Shown: positions 16,471 through 24,893 of the stretch, one piece after another
How positions within the stretch are numbered: position 1 is the first letter of the stretch
Layout: each line of letters begins with the position of its first letter
Assembly: GCA_035652535.1 (NCBI GenBank)
Contig: DASRDP010000122.1
Location: 1 to 39,700, forward strand
Length of the DNA stretch: 39,700 bases
Direction of reading: 5' to 3'
Source of the DNA: Chloroflexota bacterium
GTDB lineage: Bacteria; Chloroflexota; UBA6077; SHYK01
The notes under the pieces: generated by a model
What the model was told of the DNA's origin: nothing
Seen by the model: the letters and a program-made list of their open reading frames with translations, nothing else
The model's database searches: none
Made by a program: the position numbers and the translations under genes

Positions 16471-17637
16471 ATGGCAGCGGTAGCTCGAACGAGACGGATC
16501 GACGGCGACAGCCATTTCTCCCACACGATTGACTATGAGGAGCTGAAATCGCTCCTCCCGCGCGGCCAGCTGCGCCAAATCGACGACATGCGCTGGCGCG
16601 ACGCCCAGCGTTTCGTGGATCCGACGGCCTTTCGCGTGGCGGCCGGCCGCGAGCGGGCGAGGGCTCGATCGGAGGACCCAGACCCACAGCGGGATCCCGA
16701 GGCCCGCATCGGCGAGATGGACCGCCTCGGCTTCGATACACAAGTGCTGATCACCCAGCACGCTTTGCCCTCCCCGCTACGGCCGCAGGCCGAGAAGCCG
16801 CTCTGGCTGCGCGCCGCGTTGGCGCAGCTCTATAACAACGCCGGCGCTGCGCTGCAGCGGAAGTACCCCGACCGATTCATCTGCATGGCGACGATCCCAT
16901 GGGACGATATCCCTGCCTCGATCAAGGAGTTGGAGCGAGCCAGGAGCCTCGGCCTCCGCGCGGTGTGCATCGCCGGCAGCTACCTGGATAGGAACCTCGA
17001 CGATTACGCGCTGTACCCATTCTGGGAGGCCGTAAACGACCTGGGGCTCGTCTGCATCGTCCACAACTCCACACAGGGCTGCACGATCCCGAACACGACG
17101 ATCATCGACCACTCAACGCCGTATCCGATGGTCGGGACCGAGCGCTACCATCGATTGCACATCGGCACCTATCTGGGTTTTGGCATCGATTACGCCGTCG
17201 CCTGCGCTGCGCTGACGCTCGGAGGCGTGCTCGACGAGTTCCCGAACCTCCGCTTCCTTTTCTATGAGGCAGGCGCCGGGTGGATGACCTACGCCATGCT
17301 GGGCTGCGACCGCTCGTTCTTCATCGAGCGTGCCTGCGCTCGCACCAGTACGCAGCCGAGTGAGCTGATCAAGCGGCACTGCTTCACTGCGATCGAGAGC
17401 CTGGAGCCCATCGAGCAGATGGTCGAGGCGTACGGCAGCGAAAACTTCTTCATTGGCACGGACTTCCCGCACCCGGAGTTCCAGTTCCTGCCGAACTACA
17501 CGACCTCGATCCTCGATCGCGAGCGTCTGACGGACGCAGACAAATCCAAGATCCTCGGTGGGAACCTTGCCCGTGTGCTGGGCGTGTCACCCGTCGTGGA
17601 GGAGGCCGCTGTCGCGACGCCCGCCAGCGTTTCGTGA
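16471..17637 (+). CDS. Amidohydrolase-2 family metal-dependent hydrolase
   Basis: 388 residues, TIM-barrel amidohydrolase. IDGDSHFS at residues 8-15 is the D-x-H-x segment, CIVHNSTQG at about 197 supplies the metal His, RFLFYEAGAGWM at about 262, and FIGTDFPHPEF at about 329 has the conserved Asp. It is related to the ACMSD-like group but clearly different from the protein encoded at 13574. Start ATG 16471 is preferred because GAGG lies about eight bases before it and homology begins there; the open frame extends 64 codons further over the aldolase remnant. It is convergent with the threonine-synthase-like gene. Confidence 0.88.
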   Translation: MAAVARTRRIDGDSHFSHTIDYEELKSLLPRGQLRQIDDMRWRDAQRFVDPTAFRVAAGRERARARSEDPDPQRDPEARIGEMDRLGFDTQVLITQHALPSPLRPQAEKPLWLRAALAQLYNNAGAALQRKYPDRFICMATIPWDDIPASIKELERARSLGLRAVCIAGSYLDRNLDDYALYPFWEAVNDLGLVCIVHNSTQGCTIPNTTIIDHSTPYPMVGTERYHRLHIGTYLGFGIDYAVACAALTLGGVLDEFPNLRFLFYEAGAGWMTYAMLGCDRSFFIERACARTSTQPSELIKRHCFTAIESLEPIEQMVEAYGSENFFIGTDFPHPEFQFLPNYTTSILDRERLTDADKSKILGGNLARVLGVSPVVEEAAVATPASVS

Positions 17638-17754
17638 GGCCATTTACGGCCTCGGCGTCGGATGCTCCTCCAACGTCGGGGCGAGCCACCGGCTGGCTGT
17701 GGGCAAGAGATCAGCTCGCTCCGCCGCTCCTCGCGGCCGAGCATAGGCCGCGAT

Positions 17755-18948
17755 TCAGCTCGGCGGGTCGTACTTGAGCCCCATTCCCGTACTGAACAGG
17801 ATCACCCGTTCGTCGCCCCGGAGCTGCCCCGATCGACGAAGCGCCTGCGCCGCCGCCCACGTGGCAGCCCCCTCGGGCGCGCTGTAGATGCCTGTCAGTC
17901 GAGCCATCTCGCGCTGAGCGTCGCGGATCGCCTGGTCTGTGACGGCGATGGCCGCGCCATTGCTCTCCCGCACGGCGCTGAGCACCAGGTAGTCACCGAT
18001 CGCAGCGGGAACGCGGATGCCGGCCGCAATCGTGTCGGCGTCTTTCCAGGGCTCCGCGTGGGCTGCACCCTGCTCGAAGGCGCGGACCAGGGGCGCGCAG
18101 CCAGCCGACTGGACGACGACCACCTTGGGGCGGCGGTGCCCGATCCACCCCAGCGCTTGCAGCTCGTCAAACGCTTTCCACATCCCCACGACGCCGGTCC
18201 CACCGCCCGTCGGGAAGATGACGACATCCGGGAGACAATCCTCGCCCCAGCCGCCCTGCTCCGCCAGCTCGATCCCGAGCGTCTTCTTGCCTTCTTGACG
18301 GTAGGGCTCCCGCAACGTGGAGACGTCGAACCATCCGGCCGCGTTCGCTCGCTCGCGCACGATGGCGCCGGCGTGGTCGATGAGCCCGTCCACGAGCATG
18401 ACGTCTGCTCCACAGACGGCGGCTTCGACCTGGTTCGCCAGCGGGACATCCCGCGGCATGGCGATATGGGCTTCTAGACCGGCCGCCGCCGCGTAGGCCG
18501 CCGCGGCGCCGCCGGCGTTGCCGGCGCTGGGCAGTGCGATGGCGGTGCACCCCAGCTCCCGAGCGCGAGAGATCGCCGCTGACAGGCCGCGGGCCTTGAA
18601 GCTGCCCGTCGGATTGCGCCCTTCTTCCTTCACCAGAAGCGCGCCGGATTCAAGACCCAGCGCAGCGGCAGCGGCGCGCCGCACAGGCAAGAGCGGAGTC
18701 AGCCCCTCACCGAGTGAGACGACGTTGCTCGGGGATCGCACCGGGAGGAGCTCCCAGTACCGCCACATGTCGCATCGACGCTCGGCGAATTCCGCCGGGG
18801 TGACGGCCCCGCGGACCGATGGAAGATCGTATCGCGCATACAAGACGCCACCGCAGTCACCGCAGATCCCCTGCGGGCGATCGGCGTCGAGCGTCGCTCC
18901 GCATGCAGTACATTCGAGATGGCTCAGGTAACTCCGCCATTCATGCAC
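17755..18948 (-). CDS. thrC: Threonine synthase-like PLP-dependent enzyme
   Basis: About 397 residues, fold type II PLP enzyme. An N-terminal zinc-ribbon-like element has C13-x2-C16 and C29-x2-C32. The PLP lysine is K118 in NPTGSFKARG, SAGNAGGAAAAYAA follows, and FPTGGGTGVVGMW is the phosphate-binding glycine loop. Threonine synthase makes threonine from O-phosphohomoserine. The architecture fits, but several catabolic gene clusters carry paralogues of unknown substrate, so the symbol is tentative. GTG 18948 has GGAGGG about ten bases upstream; a TTG at 18972 lacks a ribosome binding site. It is divergent from the truncated amidohydrolase at 19024, with only 75 bases between the starts. Confidence 0.82.
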   Translation of the reverse strand: MHEWRSYLSHLECTACGATLDADRPQGICGDCGGVLYARYDLPSVRGAVTPAEFAERRCDMWRYWELLPVRSPSNVVSLGEGLTPLLPVRRAAAAALGLESGALLVKEEGRNPTGSFKARGLSAAISRARELGCTAIALPSAGNAGGAAAAYAAAAGLEAHIAMPRDVPLANQVEAAVCGADVMLVDGLIDHAGAIVRERANAAGWFDVSTLREPYRQEGKKTLGIELAEQGGWGEDCLPDVVIFPTGGGTGVVGMWKAFDELQALGWIGHRRPKVVVVQSAGCAPLVRAFEQGAAHAEPWKDADTIAAGIRVPAAIGDYLVLSAVRESNGAAIAVTDQAIRDAQREMARLTGIYSAPEGAATWAAAQALRRSGQLRGDERVILFSTGMGLKYDPPS

Positions 18949-19023
18949 GATCCTCGACCCTCCATCGCTCAATCCGCGCGCGCGGCGTATATTGAGTCAA
19001 CTCCGTTCTTCAGGGGGGCCGCC

Positions 19024-19545
19024 ATGAACCAGCGCTTGCCCGCGCCGTTCATCGATGCCGATGGCCACATTCTGGAGCGTCAAAGCGGCATCCGAAAGTA
19101 CCTCGATCCTTCATGGAACGATCGGACCACGTCGCTCTGGCCAGGAGACCAGCGCTGGGGCCCTGACATGTTTGGCAAGCTGCCCGGCTATCCCGGGTAC
19201 CCGAAGGGCCAGGGTCCGGCGGAACAGGGGGAGTTTTGGCTCGCCGTGATGGACGAGTGCAACGTGGAGCACGCGGTCCTTTTCCCCACTGGCTCCGGGA
19301 ACATCAGCAAGCTCCGAGAGAAGGAGTACGCCGTCGCCGTGTGCCGCGCCGCCAACAATCATTTCGCCAAAGGAATACAATACGCGCTCGAACCCGTCCG
19401 GGCCGTAGGCGTGCTTCCATTGAAGTGTGAAGTGGCCGGAGGAGGCTTGTGGGAGCACAAGGACCTGTCCCGTGAAGCGAATGAGAAGATCCTGTACCAG
19501 AACGCCCGGACGTGCTTCCCGTTAGCTGAGCGAGTGCCGGCGTAG
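19024..19545 (+). pseudogene. Amidohydrolase-2 family gene with large internal deletion
   Basis: The 173-residue frame begins like a normal family member: FIDADGHILE with D-x-H, then MDECNVEHAVLFPTGSG and the strand RAVGVLPLK at about residue 133. It then jumps to WEHKDLSREANEKILYQNA, the segment that normally closes these 370-390-residue proteins. Roughly 200 residues of the barrel, with the remaining metal ligands, are absent, yet the frame is kept. ATG 19024 follows a run of G residues (AGGGGGGCC), so a product could be made, but not an active barrel. It lies 57 bases before the SBP gene on the same strand. Confidence 0.8.
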
Positions 19546-19602
19546 GCGATCTGCAGGGCGCGCACCGCGGGTGTTCGCCCGAGACGGCGAGGAGGACAAG
19601 CG

Positions 19603-21336
19603 GTGCGCTCGATGCGATCGATAGCGATCGGAGCACTTTTCGGACTCATTTGTGCGGCCTGCGCGGGAACCGCGAGCACCCCTCGGTCCTCCAGCCGGAC
19701 GGGCCAGGAGGCTGCGCCGAGTAAGACCCTCGTGGTCGCCACCCGGGCCGAGCCACCGAGCCTCAATCCCAAGCCGTTCCGTCCGCTCGGCCTCACTGCC
19801 GACTTGTCTGCACGGATCTTCAACGCGGGGCTCACCATTCCGAACGAAAATGGCGGCCCGGTGCCTTATCTGGCTCAAAGCGTTCCCCAGCTCAATTCAG
19901 ACTCCTGGCGCGTCTCGCCCGACGGTCGGATGCAGACGACCTATCATCTGAAGCCCGGCATCACCTGGCACGACGGGCAGCCTCTCACGGCGGATGATTT
20001 CGTCTTCTCGTTCGAAGTGTTCAGCACGCCTGCTCTGGGCGCGGGCGGCGGGCCACCGATCAGCCTCATGGATGGGGTAACCGCGCCGGACCCCGAAACG
20101 GTTGCGATCGAGTGGAAGCGAACGTTCCCGTATGCGAACGAGCTTCAAGCGGGCACTGGTGGCACGATTCCGGGGGCGTTCCCGCCGCTTCCCCGCCACC
20201 TCCTCGGCCAGGCCCTCCAGACGGAGGATGCGGAGGCCTTCATGGCGAACCCCTTCTGGGTGAGCGGGTACGTGGGCGCTGGGCCGTACAAGCTGGATCG
20301 CTGGGAGACGGGCGCCTTTTTCGAGGCCAGCGCGTTTGCCGGGCACATTCTGGGCAAGCCAAAGATCCCCCGGATCCGTGAGCTGTTCATCCCCGACCCC
20401 AACACGGTGGTGGCGAACATCCTGGCGGGTGAGGCCCAGCTCACCAGCGGTGATTCGATTCGGTTCAACGATGGAGAAACCCTCCGAGCCCAATGGGGCG
20501 ACCAGGGCAAGATTCTCAATTCGCCGAATCTCGTGCGCATCATCCAGTTCCAGCGTCGGCCCGAGTTCGCCAGCACGCTCGCATTTGGTGACTTGCGGGT
20601 GCGGCAGGCGCTGCACTACGGGGTCGACTTCGACTCTCTGAATGAGGCCGTTCAGGGTGGGCGCACCACCCCCGCGGTCGGGCCGATTCCCACGACCGCG
20701 TCGTACTACAAGCAGCTCGACCAGGCGGCGGCGCACTATCCCTACGACCCGAAAAAGACCGAGCAGCTCATGACCGAGGCGGGGTTCGCCAAGGGCGCCG
20801 ACGGCGTCTGGGTCAGCCCGGATCCACGGTTCGGACGGATGGGATTCGAGCTGAACGTCATCGCTTCGCCGGATAGCGATAACGAGATGCACATCAACGC
20901 GGCCACCTGGCGCACCTTGGGGTTCGACATCCGTGAAGTGGATTGGTCCCCGGCCCAGGCGGCGGACAACGAATGGCGGAACAGCTTCCCGGGGCTCTCG
21001 ACGCCCAGCGTTCCGGTGGGCGAGGGCTCGCTGACCGACTACCGCAGCGATCGCGTGCCCTCCGCGGACAATCGCTGGTTCGGGGGCAACCGCGGCGGCT
21101 GGTCCGGCACGCCAGCTTTCGACCGGCTCGTCGATGTGTGGGAGACCAGCCTCGATCGGGACGAGCGAACGCAAGCCGTAATTCAGATGGTCAAGATCCT
21201 GACCGACGACTGCGTCAACATCAATCTGTATTGGAAGCTCAATGCGCAGGCGGTCGCGAATGGCGTCACGGGGCCGCGAATCACCGACCCGAACGGCTCC
21301 GCCGACTGGAACATCCATGAATGGGAGTATCGATAA
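19603..21336 (+). CDS. ABC transporter substrate-binding lipoprotein, family 5
   Basis: 577 residues. A signal peptide ends in the lipobox ICAAC. The mature part has the SBP_bac_5 marks: SPDGRMQTTYHLKPGITWHDG at about 107-127, GAGPYKLDRWETG, PDPNTVVANILAGEAQL, and a WNIHEW ending. Start GTG 19603 has GAGGAGGACAAG just upstream. It differs in sequence from the SBPs at 5881, 27461 and 31609, so these are paralogues and not recent copies. The stop is followed within a few bases by remnants of another SBP of the same family. The ligand is unknown and no permease is nearby. Confidence 0.92.
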   Translation: MRSMRSIAIGALFGLICAACAGTASTPRSSSRTGQEAAPSKTLVVATRAEPPSLNPKPFRPLGLTADLSARIFNAGLTIPNENGGPVPYLAQSVPQLNSDSWRVSPDGRMQTTYHLKPGITWHDGQPLTADDFVFSFEVFSTPALGAGGGPPISLMDGVTAPDPETVAIEWKRTFPYANELQAGTGGTIPGAFPPLPRHLLGQALQTEDAEAFMANPFWVSGYVGAGPYKLDRWETGAFFEASAFAGHILGKPKIPRIRELFIPDPNTVVANILAGEAQLTSGDSIRFNDGETLRAQWGDQGKILNSPNLVRIIQFQRRPEFASTLAFGDLRVRQALHYGVDFDSLNEAVQGGRTTPAVGPIPTTASYYKQLDQAAAHYPYDPKKTEQLMTEAGFAKGADGVWVSPDPRFGRMGFELNVIASPDSDNEMHINAATWRTLGFDIREVDWSPAQAADNEWRNSFPGLSTPSVPVGEGSLTDYRSDRVPSADNRWFGGNRGGWSGTPAFDRLVDVWETSLDRDERTQAVIQMVKILTDDCVNINLYWKLNAQAVANGVTGPRITDPNGSADWNIHEWEYR

Positions 21337-21604
21337 GCGCCGACGTCGCCAACCTTCTGTCCGGCGCCACGGACGTCGCTCTGGACACGATCACGTTCGC
21401 CCAGATGCTCCAGTTGCAGCAGGAATGGGGCAGCTCTCACCAGGGCACGGCCAGGTTCACGGTCGCATCGTTCACGGCGGCTCACACGCAGCTGCGGCCG
21501 GACTACGCCAATCCAACGTGAAGAACGTGACGAACGCACCCACACCCCGGACAACGGGTCGGGTGACCTGCAACATCGAGCAGTGGGAGATCCGACAGGA
21601 CTGA
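21337..21604 (+). pseudogene. Remnants of a second family-5 substrate-binding protein
   Basis: Two pieces of an SBP_bac_5 protein lie between the intact SBP and the methyltransferase. Piece one (about 21339-21521) reads ADVANLLSGATDVAL, then QQEWGSSHQGTARF and LRPDYANP; it aligns residue by residue with VVANILAGEAQL to FQRRPEFA of the upstream protein. Piece two, in another frame (about 21515-21604), reads NVKNVTNAPTPRTTGRV and ends CNIEQWEIRQD, the usual C-terminal W-N-I-x-x-W signature. The N-terminal half and roughly 250 residues between the pieces are gone. Confidence 0.75.
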
Positions 21605-21657
21605 ACGCGCGGGGCGCTGAGCCGCGATAGGTCCCGCGCTTCGGAGAGGAGGTCGCT

Positions 21658-22551
21658 TTGTCCGCCACATTGCGCGACTCGGCCATCGAGCATTACGCTC
21701 GCCGCGTGGACGCGGTTCTGGCCCAGCGCACCCGACTGCGTGGTCCCCAGCCGCCGGGCGATCTCTTCGGCTCACTCCCGCCGACGCATCCGCTCATGTT
21801 GGTCGATCCCCGTGGCCCGCTGGACGAGAACCTTCAGGTTCTTGCCTCGTACGTCGGGCCGGAGGACGTGCTGATCGACGTCGGTGGCGGCGCCGGGCGG
21901 ATGTCGCTCCCGCTCGCCTCGCGATGCCGGGAGGTGATCAACATCGACCCATCGCCCGGGATGGGAGCAGCCTTCCGCGCCAATGCGGCGAAGGGTGGCG
22001 TGGAAAATGCGCGTTTCATCGAGAGCGTGTGGCCAGCGCGCGACCCGCCGGTGGGGACGGTGGCGCTCGTGAGCCACGTCACGTATTTCATTCGGGAGAT
22101 CTGGCCCTTTCTCGAACAAGTGGAGCGGGTCGGACCGGAGCGGGTACTGCTGATCGTTGGGAGTGATCCACCGCCACCCGGCTGGCATCGGGAGCTGTTT
22201 GCGCTGCTCTACGGCGAAGCGGAGGAGATCGTACCGTCGCTTCCCGAGATGGCGAACGTCCTTTGGGAGCAGGGGCGGCTCCCGGAGATCCGAGTGCTGC
22301 CGCGCGGCAGGAGAACGACCGATCTGGCGGGAGCCACCCGCGAGCAGGCGGTGACCGCGGCAATCGGACGGTTTGGCGTGGAACAGTGGGCCTCGTGGCC
22401 GCTGGGGCAGGAGCTGACCGATCGCCTGCGTCACTTGCTCGAGTCGCGGTTCGAGGACCTGTTTGCTGAGACCCCAGCCGGCATCGTCCCGCGCTGGCTA
22501 CCACCCAGCCGGGATGTGCTGATCACCTGGACGCCATCCGACTACCAATGA
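21658..22551 (+). CDS. Class I SAM-dependent methyltransferase
   Basis: 297 residues with a Rossmann methyltransferase core. Motif I is DVGGGAGR at residues 74-81, an acidic second strand INIDPSPGM follows, and VALVSHVTYFI at about 138 is at the motif IV position. The C-terminal 100 residues are outside the common core and may bind the substrate, which is unknown. The start is TTG 21658, supported by a strong AGAGGAGG seven bases upstream; no ATG or GTG alternative fits. It is convergent with the cupredoxin gene, with 25 bases between. Confidence 0.87.
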   Translation: MSATLRDSAIEHYARRVDAVLAQRTRLRGPQPPGDLFGSLPPTHPLMLVDPRGPLDENLQVLASYVGPEDVLIDVGGGAGRMSLPLASRCREVINIDPSPGMGAAFRANAAKGGVENARFIESVWPARDPPVGTVALVSHVTYFIREIWPFLEQVERVGPERVLLIVGSDPPPPGWHRELFALLYGEAEEIVPSLPEMANVLWEQGRLPEIRVLPRGRRTTDLAGATREQAVTAAIGRFGVEQWASWPLGQELTDRLRHLLESRFEDLFAETPAGIVPRWLPPSRDVLITWTPSDYQ

Positions 22552-22576
22552 TCGAGGAGCGGGGCAGATGACGGCG

Positions 22577-23638
22577 CTAGGATTGATGCCCCTTCGGGAT
22601 CACATTCACGGTGCCGACCATCCCGAGATCGTCGTGGAGCGCGCAGTAGTACCGGTACGTGCCTGCCTGCGTGAACGTGAGCTTGAAGCTCGAACCGTGC
22701 CAAATTGGCACGCTGTCCCCGAGAAATCCCGAGCTAATGGTTGGTCCAACGCCCAGTTGCGGATAGGGACTGCTCGGGGTGGCCGCGCCAGCAACGGGCG
22801 GGCTGGGTGTACCCACGACCGTCAAACCAACGGTCGCCTGCGGATTGCCCGGCTCAACGCCCAGTGTCACCGTGTGCGGGGTGTTGGCATCGTTCGCGGT
22901 GAACGTAACCGTATCCCCAACGTGCACCGTGGTGGTCGGCTGGAGAAACCGTGCGATCATCACACTTTGCAGCGTGCCGCTCGGATTCGACGTCGACGTA
23001 CTGGTGGCAAACCCGTCGCCGATGGTAACGGCATCGCCGCTGTGACCCGCAACGGTGGCCTGCCGCTCCTCGGCCGCAAGCTGGTTCGCTTCCTGAATGA
23101 GCTGACGGGCTTGCTGCTGGCCTTGCTGTGTGTAGAACTGCTGGTCGTGCGGGTACGACGTATTGGCGGCTTGCACGTGAACGGTACCGGTCATGCTTTT
23201 GTGGAACAGGCATTGGAAAACATAGTCGCCAGGACTAACCGCGGGGCCAAAGGTGACGGTGAACGTTCCGCCGTCCTGAATGCGGCCGGAGTTCACTCCG
23301 CTCGATCCGTCCCAGGTGCATGCGCCGGTATTGGAGTCTGTGCCGTTGCACTTTTCGTGTGTTAGGTTAGATGTTCCGAACGGATAGACGAGTGTCACGG
23401 TGTGGGGTTCACCGGTTGGAAAGGTCCAGGTGATGCTGTCGCCGTCGTGTATGACGAACTCGGTTGGAAGGTACGCGAGCGCCTCGATTCCTTCGTCGCC
23501 GCGCTCGGCCCCAGCGACGTCTTGCCAGGTCGTGGTTCCCGCCGCCGCCGGCGAGGGAAGAACGCCGTACCCAAAGGGCGTGGCCACGAGAAGCGCGAGT
23601 AGGACGGCTACAATTCGTCTAATCGACAAGACCTGCAC
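22577..23638 (-). CDS. Secreted two-domain cupredoxin (plastocyanin-like) protein
   Basis: About 353 residues with an N-terminal signal peptide (RRIVAVLLALLVATPFGYG). It has two cupredoxin domains, each with a full type 1 copper set. The first has His79 in GEPHTVTL and C143-x2-H146-x2-M149; the second has His255 in NTPHTVTL and C332-x2-H335-x4-M340. A Gln/Ala-rich, probably helical linker (about 160-200) joins them. Such proteins carry electrons or bind copper outside the membrane. I take GTG 23638 as the start because a perfect GGAGGTGA sits five bases before it; ATG 23653 would place that site inside the coding region. The upstream region carries 11-bp direct repeats. Confidence 0.88.
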   Translation of the reverse strand: MQVLSIRRIVAVLLALLVATPFGYGVLPSPAAAGTTTWQDVAGAERGDEGIEALAYLPTEFVIHDGDSITWTFPTGEPHTVTLVYPFGTSNLTHEKCNGTDSNTGACTWDGSSGVNSGRIQDGGTFTVTFGPAVSPGDYVFQCLFHKSMTGTVHVQAANTSYPHDQQFYTQQGQQQARQLIQEANQLAAEERQATVAGHSGDAVTIGDGFATSTSTSNPSGTLQSVMIARFLQPTTTVHVGDTVTFTANDANTPHTVTLGVEPGNPQATVGLTVVGTPSPPVAGAATPSSPYPQLGVGPTISSGFLGDSVPIWHGSSFKLTFTQAGTYRYYCALHDDLGMVGTVNVIPKGHQS

Positions 23639-23687
23639 CTGGGTCACCTCCATGTGTGCGCGTTTGCCGCTTGAGTTCCGCTAAATG

Positions 23688-23727
23688 GCGATTGTAACGC
23701 CCATGTAAGCACGATTCCCCATGTAAC
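23688..23727 (-). promoter_or_regulatory. Three 11-bp direct repeats upstream of the cupredoxin gene
   Basis: Read on the minus strand: GTTACATGGGG (23727-23717), a 7-base gap, CTTACATGGGC (23709-23699), then GTTACAATCGC (23698-23688). They lie 50-90 bases before the start at 23638 in a locally AT-richer region. Tandem 11-bp direct repeats are the usual binding pattern of OmpR/PhoB-type response regulators, so this is a candidate operator; the regulator is not in the window. Confidence 0.5.
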
Positions 23728-23899
23728 GTTCTGTTTACGCGCTTGGGAGAAGCTGCGATTGTCGATAAACGACTTTGTGATAGATGCGTCGTGCTCTCTG
23801 TGAAATGATCTCCGATTCCTGCAACGTTGTCCATAATGAACGGGCCAGAGAGCCGGCGCCCAGTCGGCTGAGAATCTTCTCGCGTGAGGAGGGCCTACC

Positions 23900-24835
23900 A
23901 TGCGCGCTGTGACCTTCGCCCGCTTCGGCGGCCCCGAGGTTCTCCAGGTGTCAGAGCTACCCGAGCGGGCACCCGGCCCGAATCAGGTCCGCGTGCGGGT
24001 TGCCGCGGCCACCGTGAATCCCACGGATCTCAGTTTCCGCTCCGGCCGACAGGCGGCGCAGGTGACTGGAATCGACCCGCCGTACATTCCTGGCATGGAG
24101 CTGGCTGGCGTCGTGGAGATGGTTGGGCCAGGCAGCACCTGGCAGCCGGGCGACCGGGTCTTGGCAATCGTCATCCCAAGACGCCCCGAAGGCGGGGCCA
24201 TGGCGGAGTCCGTTGTGGTGCCTTCCGCGTCTGTCGCTCGCGTGCCGGCGGATGTGACGTTGGAAAAGGCAGCAACCCTACCGATGAATGGCCTGACGGC
24301 GCGTTTGGCGCTCGACCTCCTGGCTCTGAAACCCGGGGATGTGCTCGCAGTCACCGGTGCCGCCGGGGCCGTTGGTGGCTACGCCGTGCAGCTCGGGGTG
24401 GCTGACGGGCTACGGGTGATCGCGGTCGCGGCGTCGAGCGATGAGCCGCTCGTCAAAAGCTTCGGAGCGGAAGCGGCCGTTCCTCGTGGGCCCGACTTGG
24501 CGGAGCGTATCCGAGCCATTCACCCGGAAGGAGTCGACGGAGTCGTGGACGCGGCGGTCATCGGGTCGCCGATCCTTCCCGCGATTCGAGATAGTGGAGG
24601 TCTGGCCGCGGTGAGGGCATTCGACGGCGGGACGGAGCGGGGGATCACGATCCATCGGGTGGCGGTAGCCGACTATGCGGAGAATCACGCAGCGCTCAGC
24701 CGTCTCGTCGATCTGGTGGAACAGGGGAGAATAACCCTGCGGGTGGCGGAGACGTTTCCACCAGACCGTGTCGCCGAGGCGCATAGGAAACTGGAGGCCG
24801 GCGGGGTGAGAGGACGCCTCGTCGTTGCTTTTTAA
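23900..24835 (+). CDS. Zinc-independent quinone oxidoreductase-like MDR enzyme
   Basis: 311 residues, medium-chain dehydrogenase/reductase family. A GroES-like N-terminal domain (about 1-125; FGGPEVLQV and NPTDLSFRSG) is followed by a Rossmann domain with VTGAAGAVGGYAVQLG at 151-166. The cysteines of the structural zinc and the catalytic zinc ligands are missing, as in NADPH:quinone oxidoreductases and enoyl reductases. The reaction is likely NAD(P)H-dependent reduction of a quinone or activated double bond. ATG 23900 has GAGGAGGG just upstream. It is divergent from the cupredoxin gene at 22577 and convergent with the next one. Confidence 0.9.
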   Translation: MRAVTFARFGGPEVLQVSELPERAPGPNQVRVRVAAATVNPTDLSFRSGRQAAQVTGIDPPYIPGMELAGVVEMVGPGSTWQPGDRVLAIVIPRRPEGGAMAESVVVPSASVARVPADVTLEKAATLPMNGLTARLALDLLALKPGDVLAVTGAAGAVGGYAVQLGVADGLRVIAVAASSDEPLVKSFGAEAAVPRGPDLAERIRAIHPEGVDGVVDAAVIGSPILPAIRDSGGLAAVRAFDGGTERGITIHRVAVADYAENHAALSRLVDLVEQGRITLRVAETFPPDRVAEAHRKLEAGGVRGRLVVAF

Positions 24836-24857
24836 AACAAGCGGGCAGGAATCCCGC
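24831..24857 (-). terminator. Rho-independent terminator for the cupredoxin operon
   Basis: On the minus strand, GCGGG, loop ATTCCTG, CCCGC, then TTGTTTT. It lies 37 bases after the stop of the cupredoxin/fibronectin gene. The stem is short (5 bp) but GC-only and followed by a T-rich tail. Confidence 0.5.
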
Positions 24858-24893
24858 GCGGAGCGCCCGGAGGAGCCGGTCCTCGAGCCGCGT

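Noticed and set aside
19897-21318. Minus-strand open frame of 473 codons
   Set aside because: Antisense to an intact SBP gene with lipobox and family motifs; the translation has no recognisable domain.
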